This document shows positions 31,324-40,065 of a stretch of DNA of 64,000 nucleotides, in pieces (position 1 is the stretch's first letter; each line of letters begins with the position of its first letter). This stretch comes from Methylophilus sp. GTDB lineage: Bacteria; Pseudomonadota; Gammaproteobacteria; Burkholderiales; Methylophilaceae. The notes under the pieces are model-generated. The model made no database searches and was not told where the DNA came from. It saw only the letters and a list, made by a program, of their open reading frames with translations. Position numbers and translations under genes: made by a program. Location of the stretch: contig JAUYRP010000001.1 in the NCBI GenBank assembly GCA_030696695.1, positions 1 through 64,000 on the forward strand, read 5' to 3'.

Positions 31324-32475
31324 CTAGAGCATATGCCGTTTATCGCCCTGAATTGCACCTAACAAGGGTACATTCATACCACGCCCAAATAAGACCACTT
31401 TAAACAACTCACCCATTTCTGCAGGTGATAACAACTTTTGTACCGCCGACACCATAGGCGCATACACCGCCATTTGTTCTGGCGATACCTGCTCAAGCAA
31501 TTGCAAAATGCCAGAATTGATTAAAAAGTTGGCTTGGTTTACATAGCCCATCACACTTAATTGTTGCGTATGTGCAGCTTCTGCCATTGCAGTAAAATTC
31601 ACGTGGGCTGTAATGTCTTGCAACCCAACATGTATGAGCGGATCACTATGCGCATAGTGCTGGTAATGGCACATCAACGTGCCTGTGTTGCGTTGCGGAT
31701 GATAATATTCACTGGCACCAAAACCGTAATCCAACATGCATATCACACCATGCTGTAGGCGTTCTGACAAGCTAAGCATCAGACCAGTAGCAGCAGGTGC
31801 AATTTCTGTTAGATAGGCATCTGGTAGATTAAGGGCAATCACAGCTTCCAGCATTGGCCCAGATGTCAGCGGGCGATCTTGCCATGCAAATCCATCCTGC
31901 CAAATCACACCGCGCTCAACTAACACCCCTTGTTGTTTGCCCACAATATGCACTGGAATCGCATCCAGCACCTCGTTGCCTAGTATCATGCCACGCCATT
32001 GAGTTGGTAAAGCATCTAACCAAACCAAGCGGCCAAACAATGCATCTGGCAACCAATTTTGCAAGTTATCACGCTGAATCTGACGCAAGTAATCGCTTAC
32101 TTCTAAAATGCAATACTGGCTGGGTAAGGCATCTAACTGCTCGAGTTCCTGCAATAAATCGGCAGCTAACTTCCCCGTGCCTGCACCCAGTTCTAAAATA
32201 TCACCTTGCGTGAGCACGATCACTTGTGCAACTTGTCTAGCCAGTGCGCGTGTAAATAACGGTGAAATTTCAGGCGCAGTGACAAAATCTCCACCAATAC
32301 CGAACTTCTTAGCGCCGCCGCTGTAATAACCTAGGTTAGGTGTGTAAAGCGCCATGTGCATGAACGTCGCAAAATCTATCCAACCACCTTGCTGTTGAAT
32401 ATGTTGTTGAATAAGCGATTGTAGTTGTGCGCTGTGTGCTAGCGCCTGCGCGGATGGAATAGGTAGAGAAGCCAT
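31324..32475 (-). CDS. MidA/NDUFAF7-family SAM-dependent methyltransferase
   Basis: This 383-residue protein belongs to COG1565, whose mitochondrial member NDUFAF7 methylates an arginine of complex I. Seen: the N-terminal [20 protein letters not shown], the double-glycine patch [20 protein letters not shown] and the SAM site [18 protein letters not shown]. Its bacterial substrate is not established. It is divergent from the pteridine reductase-like gene; 39 bp separate the starts. Confidence 0.88.
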   Translation of the reverse strand: MASLPIPSAQALAHSAQLQSLIQQHIQQQGGWIDFATFMHMALYTPNLGYYSGGAKKFGIGGDFVTAPEISPLFTRALARQVAQVIVLTQGDILELGAGTGKLAADLLQELEQLDALPSQYCILEVSDYLRQIQRDNLQNWLPDALFGRLVWLDALPTQWRGMILGNEVLDAIPVHIVGKQQGVLVERGVIWQDGFAWQDRPLTSGPMLEAVIALNLPDAYLTEIAPAATGLMLSLSERLQHGVICMLDYGFGASEYYHPQRNTGTLMCHYQHYAHSDPLIHVGLQDITAHVNFTAMAEAAHTQQLSVMGYVNQANFLINSGILQLLEQVSPEQMAVYAPMVSAVQKLLSPAEMGELFKVVLFGRGMNVPLLGAIQGDKRHML

Positions 32476-32514
32476 TCCCTATTATAATGTGAGCCATTAA
32501 GAAATGAGTCAATT

Positions 32515-33267
32515 GTGCATTCTAATTTAGACAACAAAGTCGTATTAATCACTGGTGGAGCAAAACGCGTAGGTGCGGCTATTTGCCGTGAGCTGCACGC
32601 GCAAGGTGCGCTGCTAATGATTCACTTCAACCAAAGCCATACAGAGGCACGTGCATTGCAAGCAGAACTCAACCTGCAACGCCCAAACAGTGTAGCCATT
32701 GTGCAAGCAGATTTACTTAACTCGGCGGTGGCGCCTAGTTTGGTGCAAGAAACGATTCAACATTTTGGCCGTTTAGATGTACTCATCAATAATGCCTCCA
32801 GCTATTACGCGACTGAAATTGGTCAAATCAATGAAGAAAACTGGCTAGATTTGGTAGGTAGCAATCTCAAAGCCCCAGCATTTTTAGCACAGGCAGCGGC
32901 ATCAGAATTACGCAAACAATTGGGTACGATTGTGAATATTACCGATATGCACATTGAGCGCCCTAAAAAAGGCTATATTGTCTACAGCGTTGCTAAGGCA
33001 GGGTTAGTCACCTTAACGAAATCATTAGCGCTAGAGCTCGGCCCAGAAGTTAGAGTGAATGCAGTAGCACCCGGCCCTGTACAATGGCCAGAAAATAATC
33101 CGCAATTTGACGAGGTATATCGTCAACGCGTAATCTCTCAAACTTTACTCAAACGAATTGGCAACCCAACTGATATTGCCAAAGCGGTGAAATTTTTAAT
33201 CTACGACGCGCCCTTTATTACTGGTCATGTATTGGCCGTGGATGGCGGACGATCGCTTAATTTATAA
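32515..33267 (+). CDS. Pteridine reductase-like short-chain dehydrogenase (FolM-like)
   Basis: This 250-residue SDR has the glycine motif VLITGGAKRVGAAICREL; the Arg after GGxK (GGAKRVG) marks the pteridine reductase/FolM group, which uses NADPH to reduce dihydrobiopterin or dihydrofolate. Catalytic Tyr and Lys are in YSVAKAGLV. It begins with GTG (MHSNLDNK). It lies 12 bp upstream of the broken ttcA and originally formed a two-gene unit with it. Confidence 0.88.
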   Translation: MHSNLDNKVVLITGGAKRVGAAICRELHAQGALLMIHFNQSHTEARALQAELNLQRPNSVAIVQADLLNSAVAPSLVQETIQHFGRLDVLINNASSYYATEIGQINEENWLDLVGSNLKAPAFLAQAAASELRKQLGTIVNITDMHIERPKKGYIVYSVAKAGLVTLTKSLALELGPEVRVNAVAPGPVQWPENNPQFDEVYRQRVISQTLLKRIGNPTDIAKAVKFLIYDAPFITGHVLAVDGGRSLNL

Positions 33268-33279
33268 GACTATCCACAC

Positions 33280-33450
33280 ATGATCAAACATCTACCAGAC
33301 AACCCTTCAAGCAACTTCATACGCCTGCGCAATAGCCTGATTACATCCACCGGCAAAGCGATTGGTGATTACAACATGATTGAAGAAGGTGATACCGTGC
33401 TGGTATGCATGAGTGGTGGCAAAGATATTAGCACAACAACAACAATGTAA
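33280..33450 (+). pseudogene. ttcA: ttcA 5' fragment, disrupted by island insertion
   Basis: The first 49 codons of the host ttcA are intact (start [13 protein letters not shown], then [20 protein letters not shown] and the PP-loop start MSGGKD). The frame then runs into island DNA, adds seven foreign residues and stops at 33448-33450. TtcA is the iron-sulfur PP-loop ATPase that makes 2-thiocytidine at tRNA position 32. This fragment lacks the ATP-binding Ser of SGGxDS and the whole Fe-S core, so it cannot work alone. The missing part is at 51489-52252. Confidence 0.95.
33421..33433 (+). other. Left island junction (attL core plus inverted end)
   Basis: AAAGATA (33421-33427) is the core shared with the right junction. 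Overlapping its end, TATTAGCA (33426-33433) is the exact reverse complement of TGCTAATA (51471-51478) at the other end, so the element has short inverted termini beside the direct-repeat core. Confidence 0.8.
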
Positions 33451-33570
33451 TCTTTAATATAAATAAATATAATATAATCATGATGTTAAGTTTAAATAAA
33501 ATTTATATTAAAAAAAATAAAATTATGCCTTATAATATATTTGAGCATATGTATTTTATGTAAACATTTA

Positions 33571-34863
33571 ATGATTGAAAACCTTACAGCGCAAACAAGA
33601 ATTATTATCGAAGATATCGGCTCTGGAGTTAACAAACGTTCAGTCAGAAGAGCCGTACTTTTAGATACTCGCAGCGGTCTACTATGTGAGTTGCCCACTT
33701 TATATGTCTATCGAAATTTAGGCCAAAAAAGCCATAATACTCACCTTGCAATCCTTAGAGATTTGGCATTCTACTTAGAATGGTCACTAATAAAAAAATC
33801 AAGAAACCCTAATTGGATAGCACCAGAAACACGGGTGAAGAATAATTCACTTGCATTAACAAGAAGAGAAATTGATGAATTCAGTGGTTGGTGCGACTTC
33901 TCTTCTAAAGAGTTAGCCAGAATTCGTTCAATTGACAACCCTAAGCTTCATAGCATTCCATCTGGTATTTTAGTAGACATTTCCACATCTAACGCTCGTT
34001 TACGAAATTTATGCAACTATTTAATATGGCTTACTCAAGACTTTATTGAAGGTGCGCTGAATGTAGATGACAAATCTCTTATTAAAAGTGAAAAATATAA
34101 AAATATAATTTACGAAGCCTTTGAAAAAAACTATAAGTCAGATAAAAAACCTGCACCAGTGTATTCTTTGGATTCAAATCAAACAGCGACTTTTTTACAA
34201 GCAATTAGCTCTAACAGTATTTTTCCTAATACCAATCATGGTAATAGGGATAAATTAATTGCCAGATTTCTTTATGAAACTGGACTGAGAGCAGGCGAAT
34301 GCCTTAAAGTAACTTGCGCAGACATTAAGTATAACTACGAGATACGTCCTGGCAAATTTATAAACATAATAAGAGTTAGACATAAACCAAATGATAATGC
34401 AGATCCGAGGACTAAAGAGCCTTTATCTAAGACTCTTTCTGGGGATCTAGCCGTTAGCAAGAACTTAACCGCGGATTTAATCAAATATATTACAAATGAA
34501 AGACGTCTTGCGATTTCATTAAGCTCTAATATAAAAGAACATCCTTATCTATTTGTTTGCCAAAGTGGTCCAAGTATTGGAGAACCAATTTCACAGCGCA
34601 ACTTGAATAGAATTATTTCAAAACTCAAATCGTTAAAAGAATTTCCAACATGGTTTACACCACATTCTTTGAGGCACACGCACTTAACTGAGATAGCTAA
34701 CATTGCTCATGAAAAAGGTAAAGATGTAAGAAGCATTTTAATTCAACGTGGCCGATGGGCTAACACCTCCACAATGCCTTCCAGATATAGCCAAAGACAC
34801 ATCATTGATCAAGCTGCAGAGCTAATTGAAGAGAGAGACCGCATCCTTGACAGCCTCAAATAA
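33571..34863 (+). CDS. ginA: Tyrosine recombinase GinA-like (first of three)
   Basis: This 430-residue tyrosine recombinase carries the catalytic set: first Arg in LYETGLRAGE (about residue 240), the HxxR box in TPHSLRHTHLTE (about 365-368), the RGRW motif and the nucleophilic Tyr in MPSRYSQRH (about 406). I start at the ATG (MIENLTAQTR); a TTG 30 bp upstream is in frame. A TATAAT at 33531-33536 could be its promoter. It is first in the four-gene recombination operon and overlaps the next gene by 38 bp. In GInts all four gene products are reported to be needed for integration and excision. Codon use is AT-rich relative to the host core. Confidence 0.9.
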   Translation: MIENLTAQTRIIIEDIGSGVNKRSVRRAVLLDTRSGLLCELPTLYVYRNLGQKSHNTHLAILRDLAFYLEWSLIKKSRNPNWIAPETRVKNNSLALTRREIDEFSGWCDFSSKELARIRSIDNPKLHSIPSGILVDISTSNARLRNLCNYLIWLTQDFIEGALNVDDKSLIKSEKYKNIIYEAFEKNYKSDKKPAPVYSLDSNQTATFLQAISSNSIFPNTNHGNRDKLIARFLYETGLRAGECLKVTCADIKYNYEIRPGKFINIIRVRHKPNDNADPRTKEPLSKTLSGDLAVSKNLTADLIKYITNERRLAISLSSNIKEHPYLFVCQSGPSIGEPISQRNLNRIISKLKSLKEFPTWFTPHSLRHTHLTEIANIAHEKGKDVRSILIQRGRWANTSTMPSRYSQRHIIDQAAELIEERDRILDSLK

Positions 34864-36376
34864 ATTTAGCGGATATGACACATTTATAGTTTATTCCAAT
34901 GAACTTATTCCTGAAGATTTCCCTAAAAGAATCAGACCGATTGATAGCGGTAAGTTAATTGATGTCAACTTCGATCTTATGACATTAAAGGGAGATGCTG
35001 GTGACGCAAGTATAAGACTAAACCAATTATCAGTTGGTTTAACGAAAGCTACCAGTAGCATTTTTTACTATGTCGTCATTCATGCATTAAATGGAAGAAG
35101 AAAAATATCGACAGTTAAACGTTGGATTAATCAATTCTCGATGTTTATAAGAGTCATAAAAGAATTAGTCCCAAACCAAATATCCTGTATCAATTTAGCA
35201 ATGTTTAATTGGTTTAACCAAGATAAATCTCCCTCATCACAGAAGTTGCTTAGATCGTTTATAAAGTATTGGATTGGTCTCAATATCCCAGGAATTGATT
35301 TAGACCTTAAGAGCTATATAAAATCATCAAAATCACCCAAGCCCAAAAGCACTATAAACATCCAAAATTCCAATCCGCAAGAGCGTCCATTCAGTATGCA
35401 GCAAACCAGAAATATCCTTACAAATGTTGAAAGCTTATACATATCAGGTGAATTTAATCCACAAGATTATTTAATGTGGAGATTAATTATTTCTGAAGCA
35501 ATGCGACCGTCGCAATTACAGTTATTAGAATTTGGAGACCTAAAAATTGATATGGATATAAATGGCAACTTGGTTAAAGTTCAAGTTAATGTTCCCATAG
35601 TTAAACAAAAAGCCACCCCGGCGCGAGAATACATGATGGAATACACACTTTCTGAGCCAATTGGTAGAGCGGTAGTAGAGCATATAAAATACATATCGAG
35701 TATTACAAAAAAAGAACCAGAACGTACTTTACCAATATTTTGCATTGCAAGAAAAGGTGCGGGAAAGCAGGTTCTTGTAAACAAAAATGGTATTAATATT
35801 ACTAGCCGAATCATGAATAGTCGAAAATATATCGCTGGTATTGATGAAGAGCCTCAAGATTTAAACTTATTTACTAGAAGGTTTAAACATACGAAACTAA
35901 CCCATTTAGCGATGTTAGGTGCGCCTCTAGAGGTTTTAGCAAGGGCTGGATTTCAAACGTCCACTGGATCACTAACACATTATGTCAATTTAACTGAAGA
36001 GGCTTTCGTTAATTATGAAAATCAATTATCAAGCCATCATGAGAACTTACTATCAGCATTCAGAGGTAAAGTAATTAACAAAAACTTCTCAACAAATCCT
36101 GATCTAGACCACCGGATTTTAGATCCAGATATCGATAAAGATGTTGGATCTTGCTCGACTAAGCCATGCAATGTACTTACCCCATTTGGATGTTATATTT
36201 GTCCGCGTTTTGAAGCATTTAAAGATGGGGCGCATCAGGCCGTTCTGGATAGCTTACTTTCCAAAAAGAAAAAATTAATAAAACTGAAACTTCCTCTTGA
36301 GGCTATTACAAGAGATGACTACCTTATTGATGCCGTCAGTTCTGTAATTTCTAGTATCAAAGAACAAAATGGCTGA
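34826..36376 (+). CDS. ginB: Tyrosine recombinase GinB-like (second of three)
   Basis: This roughly 516-residue recombinase has Arg in SEAMRPSQLQLLEF, a basic His/Lys box in TRRFKHTKLTHLAML and a terminal Tyr in SLTHYVNLTEEA, a divergent but recognisable integrase C-terminal domain. After the catalytic domain comes a Cys box, Cx4Cx7Cx2C (SCSTKPC ... GCYIC), which could bind a metal. The start is uncertain: the open frame begins at a TTG within ginA and no clear ATG lies nearby. It overlaps ginC by 8 bp. Confidence 0.85.
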   Translation: MKRETASLTASNKFSGYDTFIVYSNELIPEDFPKRIRPIDSGKLIDVNFDLMTLKGDAGDASIRLNQLSVGLTKATSSIFYYVVIHALNGRRKISTVKRWINQFSMFIRVIKELVPNQISCINLAMFNWFNQDKSPSSQKLLRSFIKYWIGLNIPGIDLDLKSYIKSSKSPKPKSTINIQNSNPQERPFSMQQTRNILTNVESLYISGEFNPQDYLMWRLIISEAMRPSQLQLLEFGDLKIDMDINGNLVKVQVNVPIVKQKATPAREYMMEYTLSEPIGRAVVEHIKYISSITKKEPERTLPIFCIARKGAGKQVLVNKNGINITSRIMNSRKYIAGIDEEPQDLNLFTRRFKHTKLTHLAMLGAPLEVLARAGFQTSTGSLTHYVNLTEEAFVNYENQLSSHHENLLSAFRGKVINKNFSTNPDLDHRILDPDIDKDVGSCSTKPCNVLTPFGCYICPRFEAFKDGAHQAVLDSLLSKKKKLIKLKLPLEAITRDDYLIDAVSSVISSIKEQNG

Positions 36377-38795
36377 GAATTTACCTTTATTCCTTGTCCA
36401 TTCCGAGCTGGATGTTCTAGATAGGTTTGAAAAATTCATCAACTGGGGTTTACCATTTGGTACGGCAAATATTAACAACATCCATGCAGATACCTTTGAA
36501 AAAGAACTTCCATATTTTGAGTACTCATCACGTTTCATTCCTCACAGTCACGACTCAACAAAATCATTTTTTCTCAAACAAGAGTTTCTAAAAGATGGCT
36601 TACTATCTACGACTAAACTATCAACAAGATTGCTTGACGCAGATAACTTCATCACAAGCAAAAACTACTTATTGTTTGCAAAAGCTTATATCAACGTAAT
36701 GATTTTCTACAGAAACCTAAGGTCAAAACCAAAATGCATCTCACTGGCTTTAATTTATCTTGAAAAAGCGCTGCGAGTATTAAATTGCGACAGCAATAAT
36801 CTTAACCAAATAAAACTCATCACCTTCCAGCAAGCTTTAAGATGTATTCAAGAGAGTAATTACAGCCAAGGCATCAAGTATGACACCGGCAAAGAACTAG
36901 AAACTCTTGCTGGAATGTTACAGTCTGGACACCACACCAAGACGTTCAGATTTTCTGGCAAAGGATTTAATCTTCTAGACAAACCATTCTCTTTCGTATC
37001 CGATATACAAGCTAAATCGCGCAAAAAAGCTATCGCTGTTGATGATAGTGAATTTAATCAAAGAGCCTCATCACGAATATCTAATGAGGAACTTGCTGCC
37101 GTTGGCTTAGCCTATTTCAAATCTCTTGATATAGATGGCGGAATAAGCAAGACAAGCTTTATGGCTTCTATTTGTGGGCTTTCTTTTACAACTGTCTCAA
37201 TGAGAATATCAGAAACATTACTATTAAGTAGAGATGCACTTTATAGTGACCAAGATAATAAAGAGCGTACTCGAATTAGATTAACGCGCCCTAAAATTGA
37301 TGAATCACAGAACCTGCCGATACCTCACAAGCTATCAAACTTAGCCAAGGAAATGTTTGAAAACATACTGCATTTTTCACAAGGTGCACATGAAGCATTT
37401 AAATTTTATCTAGCGAAATTTCCAAACTCATTTTCAGAAGTAAACGAGCTATATATCCCCTTACACCTAAGAGATATTTTTAATAAGGAGTATTTATCAA
37501 AAGAAGATGTACTTTTTGTTCTAGCATGCCCAGACTCTCCCTACTATTACTTCCCAAGTCGATTAGCAAAACTATCAGTACATATTTTTATAAAAGAACC
37601 TAATGACATTTCTAATCTTGTAAGCAAAAATTTTAGAAAACATAACGCTCCTTACATTCGGATTGACGAGTTCGAGAAAGCTAGTCAAAAATATAAGTTA
37701 AGCATAAATATGCCTCAAAATATTGATAAGACTAAATATATAACTTGCGTAATGGCCAGAAAGTATATTGGAAAAGGACACAGCCATCTAAAAATATCTC
37801 ATCCTATTTTTAGCGCCTCGCTTAAACCAGGTTGCTATATCAAATCTAAAGACCTATATAATTTTTTATTAATGCAATTTAAACAAAGCAAATTTATGCA
37901 TTGGCCGTACACCTCAAAAGATAAATCGACAAAACTTGATAACGCACTTTTAGTTTCATTCTTACCAGATAATACAAAAGGCATTGGCACAGGCAACGAG
38001 ATAGCTCAATGGTGGCGTCCTGAGGCACTCTCAGGACAAGTCATTAATGCTTGGCTTAGCCAATATAACCAAGGACCTGCTAAATTATTTTTCAATCTTA
38101 ATATTCGATTGAGCGATGGATCATACCCATCGATAACTCTACATAAAACTAGAAAGTATCATCAAACAGAAGCATTATTAGCTGGTGCAAATGAAAAATT
38201 TATCGATGAATTAGCCGGTAGGAAAAATGGAAAGCAATCAGAACATTACGACCTTCGCACCCCACACGAAATAATTTCACAATCTATAGAAACTTTTGAT
38301 CCTGATGTTGATTTTAACGTAATCGGCCCAGTCGCATTAGAAGCTCCTCCAAAAGTAAAAGTTATAGCACGAAAAATATTTCTATATGAAAATGCGGCGC
38401 CAAAGCACATCACTGAAGTAGGAGGGTGTAGAAGTGATTGGTCAATTAATCCATGCGAGATGTTCGGTGACTGCATGCGGTGCAATAAATCAGTGTGGCA
38501 AAAAGGTGATAAAAAAAGATTACCAATAATTCATGACATGCGGAATTACTCCATTCACATGATTGAACAAGCTAACTATAAAATAGCCGAAGGGAATGGG
38601 CACCTCCCAGTTAAGAAATACTTACAACAATTCAAGGACACATTAGAACGTTGTGAGCAAATACTTGCTATTGAAAATGATGCGTCTGTGAAAGTTGGTA
38701 CTATCGTTACTTTTTCTGCGCCTACTGGTTCATTCAGCGTTTCAGAATTAACCAATAAACTAAGAGTCGAAAATTGTGAATGTAGCAAGGAATAG
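36369..38795 (+). CDS. ginC: Large tyrosine recombinase GinC-like (third of three)
   Basis: At 808 residues this is about twice a normal integrase. The C-terminal part shows a recombinase-like box HKTRKYHQTEALLAG, then ELAGRKNGKQSEHYD with the likely nucleophilic Tyr. Near the end a Cys cluster, Cx8Cx5Cx2C (GGCRSDWSINPC ... DCMRC), echoes the one in the second recombinase. The N-terminal 400 residues have no motif I recognise and may bind element ends or partners. It overlaps ginB by 8 bp and lies 2 bp from ginD, so all four genes form one translationally coupled operon. Confidence 0.82.
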   Translation: MAENLPLFLVHSELDVLDRFEKFINWGLPFGTANINNIHADTFEKELPYFEYSSRFIPHSHDSTKSFFLKQEFLKDGLLSTTKLSTRLLDADNFITSKNYLLFAKAYINVMIFYRNLRSKPKCISLALIYLEKALRVLNCDSNNLNQIKLITFQQALRCIQESNYSQGIKYDTGKELETLAGMLQSGHHTKTFRFSGKGFNLLDKPFSFVSDIQAKSRKKAIAVDDSEFNQRASSRISNEELAAVGLAYFKSLDIDGGISKTSFMASICGLSFTTVSMRISETLLLSRDALYSDQDNKERTRIRLTRPKIDESQNLPIPHKLSNLAKEMFENILHFSQGAHEAFKFYLAKFPNSFSEVNELYIPLHLRDIFNKEYLSKEDVLFVLACPDSPYYYFPSRLAKLSVHIFIKEPNDISNLVSKNFRKHNAPYIRIDEFEKASQKYKLSINMPQNIDKTKYITCVMARKYIGKGHSHLKISHPIFSASLKPGCYIKSKDLYNFLLMQFKQSKFMHWPYTSKDKSTKLDNALLVSFLPDNTKGIGTGNEIAQWWRPEALSGQVINAWLSQYNQGPAKLFFNLNIRLSDGSYPSITLHKTRKYHQTEALLAGANEKFIDELAGRKNGKQSEHYDLRTPHEIISQSIETFDPDVDFNVIGPVALEAPPKVKVIARKIFLYENAAPKHITEVGGCRSDWSINPCEMFGDCMRCNKSVWQKGDKKRLPIIHDMRNYSIHMIEQANYKIAEGNGHLPVKKYLQQFKDTLERCEQILAIENDASVKVGTIVTFSAPTGSFSVSELTNKLRVENCECSKE

Positions 38796-38797
38796 AT

Positions 38798-39223
38798 ATG
38801 GGTGCTAAGAAGATTTCCATAAAAGACGAAAACGAAATACTTCAGATATTGCGTAAATGGCCAGCTAGTAAATTACTATCATGGGAGGACCTAAGGGTGC
38901 ATTTGGAAAAGACTCTTAAAAAGGGTGACTCAACCTGGTCCCGCCAATCACTTTCACGAAACGAGAACATTCACATATCGTTTAACGAAGCGAAAAGGCG
39001 TCTAAAAGAAAGTCGTAATGCACATAAAACCAATCCAAAATCTATCAATGAATATGAACAAAATATCCAAAGCCTTAAATCTGAACTAGCAGAGCTAACT
39101 ACTAAATATGAAACCCTATTGCATAGGCATACACAGTTGATATACAACGTTTCTCTGATTGAAAAAGGTAATCACTTGTTAAATGACCCTTTACCAGACA
39201 ATACGAAAAATCAAACCGGCTAA
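38798..39223 (+). CDS. ginD: Small recombination accessory protein GinD-like
   Basis: This 141-residue charged protein has a helical N-terminal domain ([40 protein letters not shown]) that looks like a winged-helix DNA binder, and a C-terminal coiled coil (about 86-120, [19 protein letters not shown]). GInts carry a fourth small gene with a helical DNA-binding-like product, essential for movement, at this position. It starts 2 bp after ginC. Its end overlaps the end of the convergent island ttcA by 4 bp. Confidence 0.8.
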   Translation: MGAKKISIKDENEILQILRKWPASKLLSWEDLRVHLEKTLKKGDSTWSRQSLSRNENIHISFNEAKRRLKESRNAHKTNPKSINEYEQNIQSLKSELAELTTKYETLLHRHTQLIYNVSLIEKGNHLLNDPLPDNTKNQTG

Positions 39224-40065
39224 TCTACAAAGTTAATTGTTTTAAAATCTTCTTTCACAACCATATCTGTATCGTATGCAACTTTAGATTTCGAAGTGAA
39301 CGTTGAAAAATCAAACATTTCTCTATCCAGAAGATGCGAAGGTGCTACGTTGCAAACTGCTCTAAACATGTTTTCAACTCTTCCAGGATGTTCTTTATTC
39401 CACTTAACTAAAAGTTCTTTCATAACCTGTCTTTGTAGATTTGGTTGTGATCCACATAGGTTGCATGGGATTATCGGAAAACTCATCATCTCAGAGTACT
39501 TCTTTATATCTTTTTCTGCGCAATAAGCCAAAGGTCTTATTACAACGTTTTCTCCATTATCTGATCGCAATTTTGGCGGCATCGCTTTCAAACTGCCACC
39601 ATAAAACATATTTAATAATAGCGTTTGTAAAATATCATCCCTATGATGCCCAAGTGCTATTTTAGTGGCGCCTAAATCTTTTGCTGTTTTATAAAGAATA
39701 CCTCTGCGTAATCTAGAACACAATGAACATGTAGTTTTACCTTCTGGTATTTTATCTTTTACAACGCTATATGTATCTTGTTCAACAATTCTAAAATCTA
39801 CTCCAATACTTTTTAAGTAATTTGGTAAAACTTCTTCAGGAAAACCGGGTTGCTTCTGATCCAGATTTACAGCAATTACTTGGAAATTAATAGGGGCAAT
39901 TTTAGAAAAATACACCAACGTATCCAACATGGTGTAACTATCAGCACCTCCAGATAGACACACCATGACTAAATCTCCATCTTCAATCATGTTAAAGTCT
40001 ATTATCGCTTTACCAGTTTCCCTACGGATTCTTTTTTGTAACTTATTAAAACTGTATTGATTCAT
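39220..40065 (-). CDS. ttcA: Island-borne complete TtcA (tRNA 2-thiocytidine synthetase)
   Basis: This 281-residue TtcA is intact: PP-loop SGGADS at 38-43, Fe-S cysteines C113/C116 in [13 protein letters not shown] and C201/C204 in [13 protein letters not shown], and the ALGHHRDD motif. It would make 2-thiocytidine at position 32 of certain tRNAs. It is clearly a diverged homologue of the host gene that the island splits, with AT-richer codons like the gin genes, so it came in with the element. It sits directly after ginD (convergent) and shares an ATGA overlap with the upstream HsdR-like gene. I infer that it replaces the destroyed host activity. Where the host copy has SGGKDS, this copy has Ala for Lys. 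Confidence 0.95.
   Translation of the reverse strand: MNQYSFNKLQKRIRRETGKAIIDFNMIEDGDLVMVCLSGGADSYTMLDTLVYFSKIAPINFQVIAVNLDQKQPGFPEEVLPNYLKSIGVDFRIVEQDTYSVVKDKIPEGKTTCSLCSRLRRGILYKTAKDLGATKIALGHHRDDILQTLLLNMFYGGSLKAMPPKLRSDNGENVVIRPLAYCAEKDIKKYSEMMSFPIIPCNLCGSQPNLQRQVMKELLVKWNKEHPGRVENMFRAVCNVAPSHLLDREMFDFSTFTSKSKVAYDTDMVVKEDFKTINFVD

Noticed and set aside
33541-39223. A Tn554-like or 'recombinase in trio' transposon
   Set aside because: Those also have three tyrosine recombinases, but the fourth small gene, the cargo region, the AT-rich far end and insertion in a specific gene with direct repeats fit a GInt better. This remains a judgement without a search.
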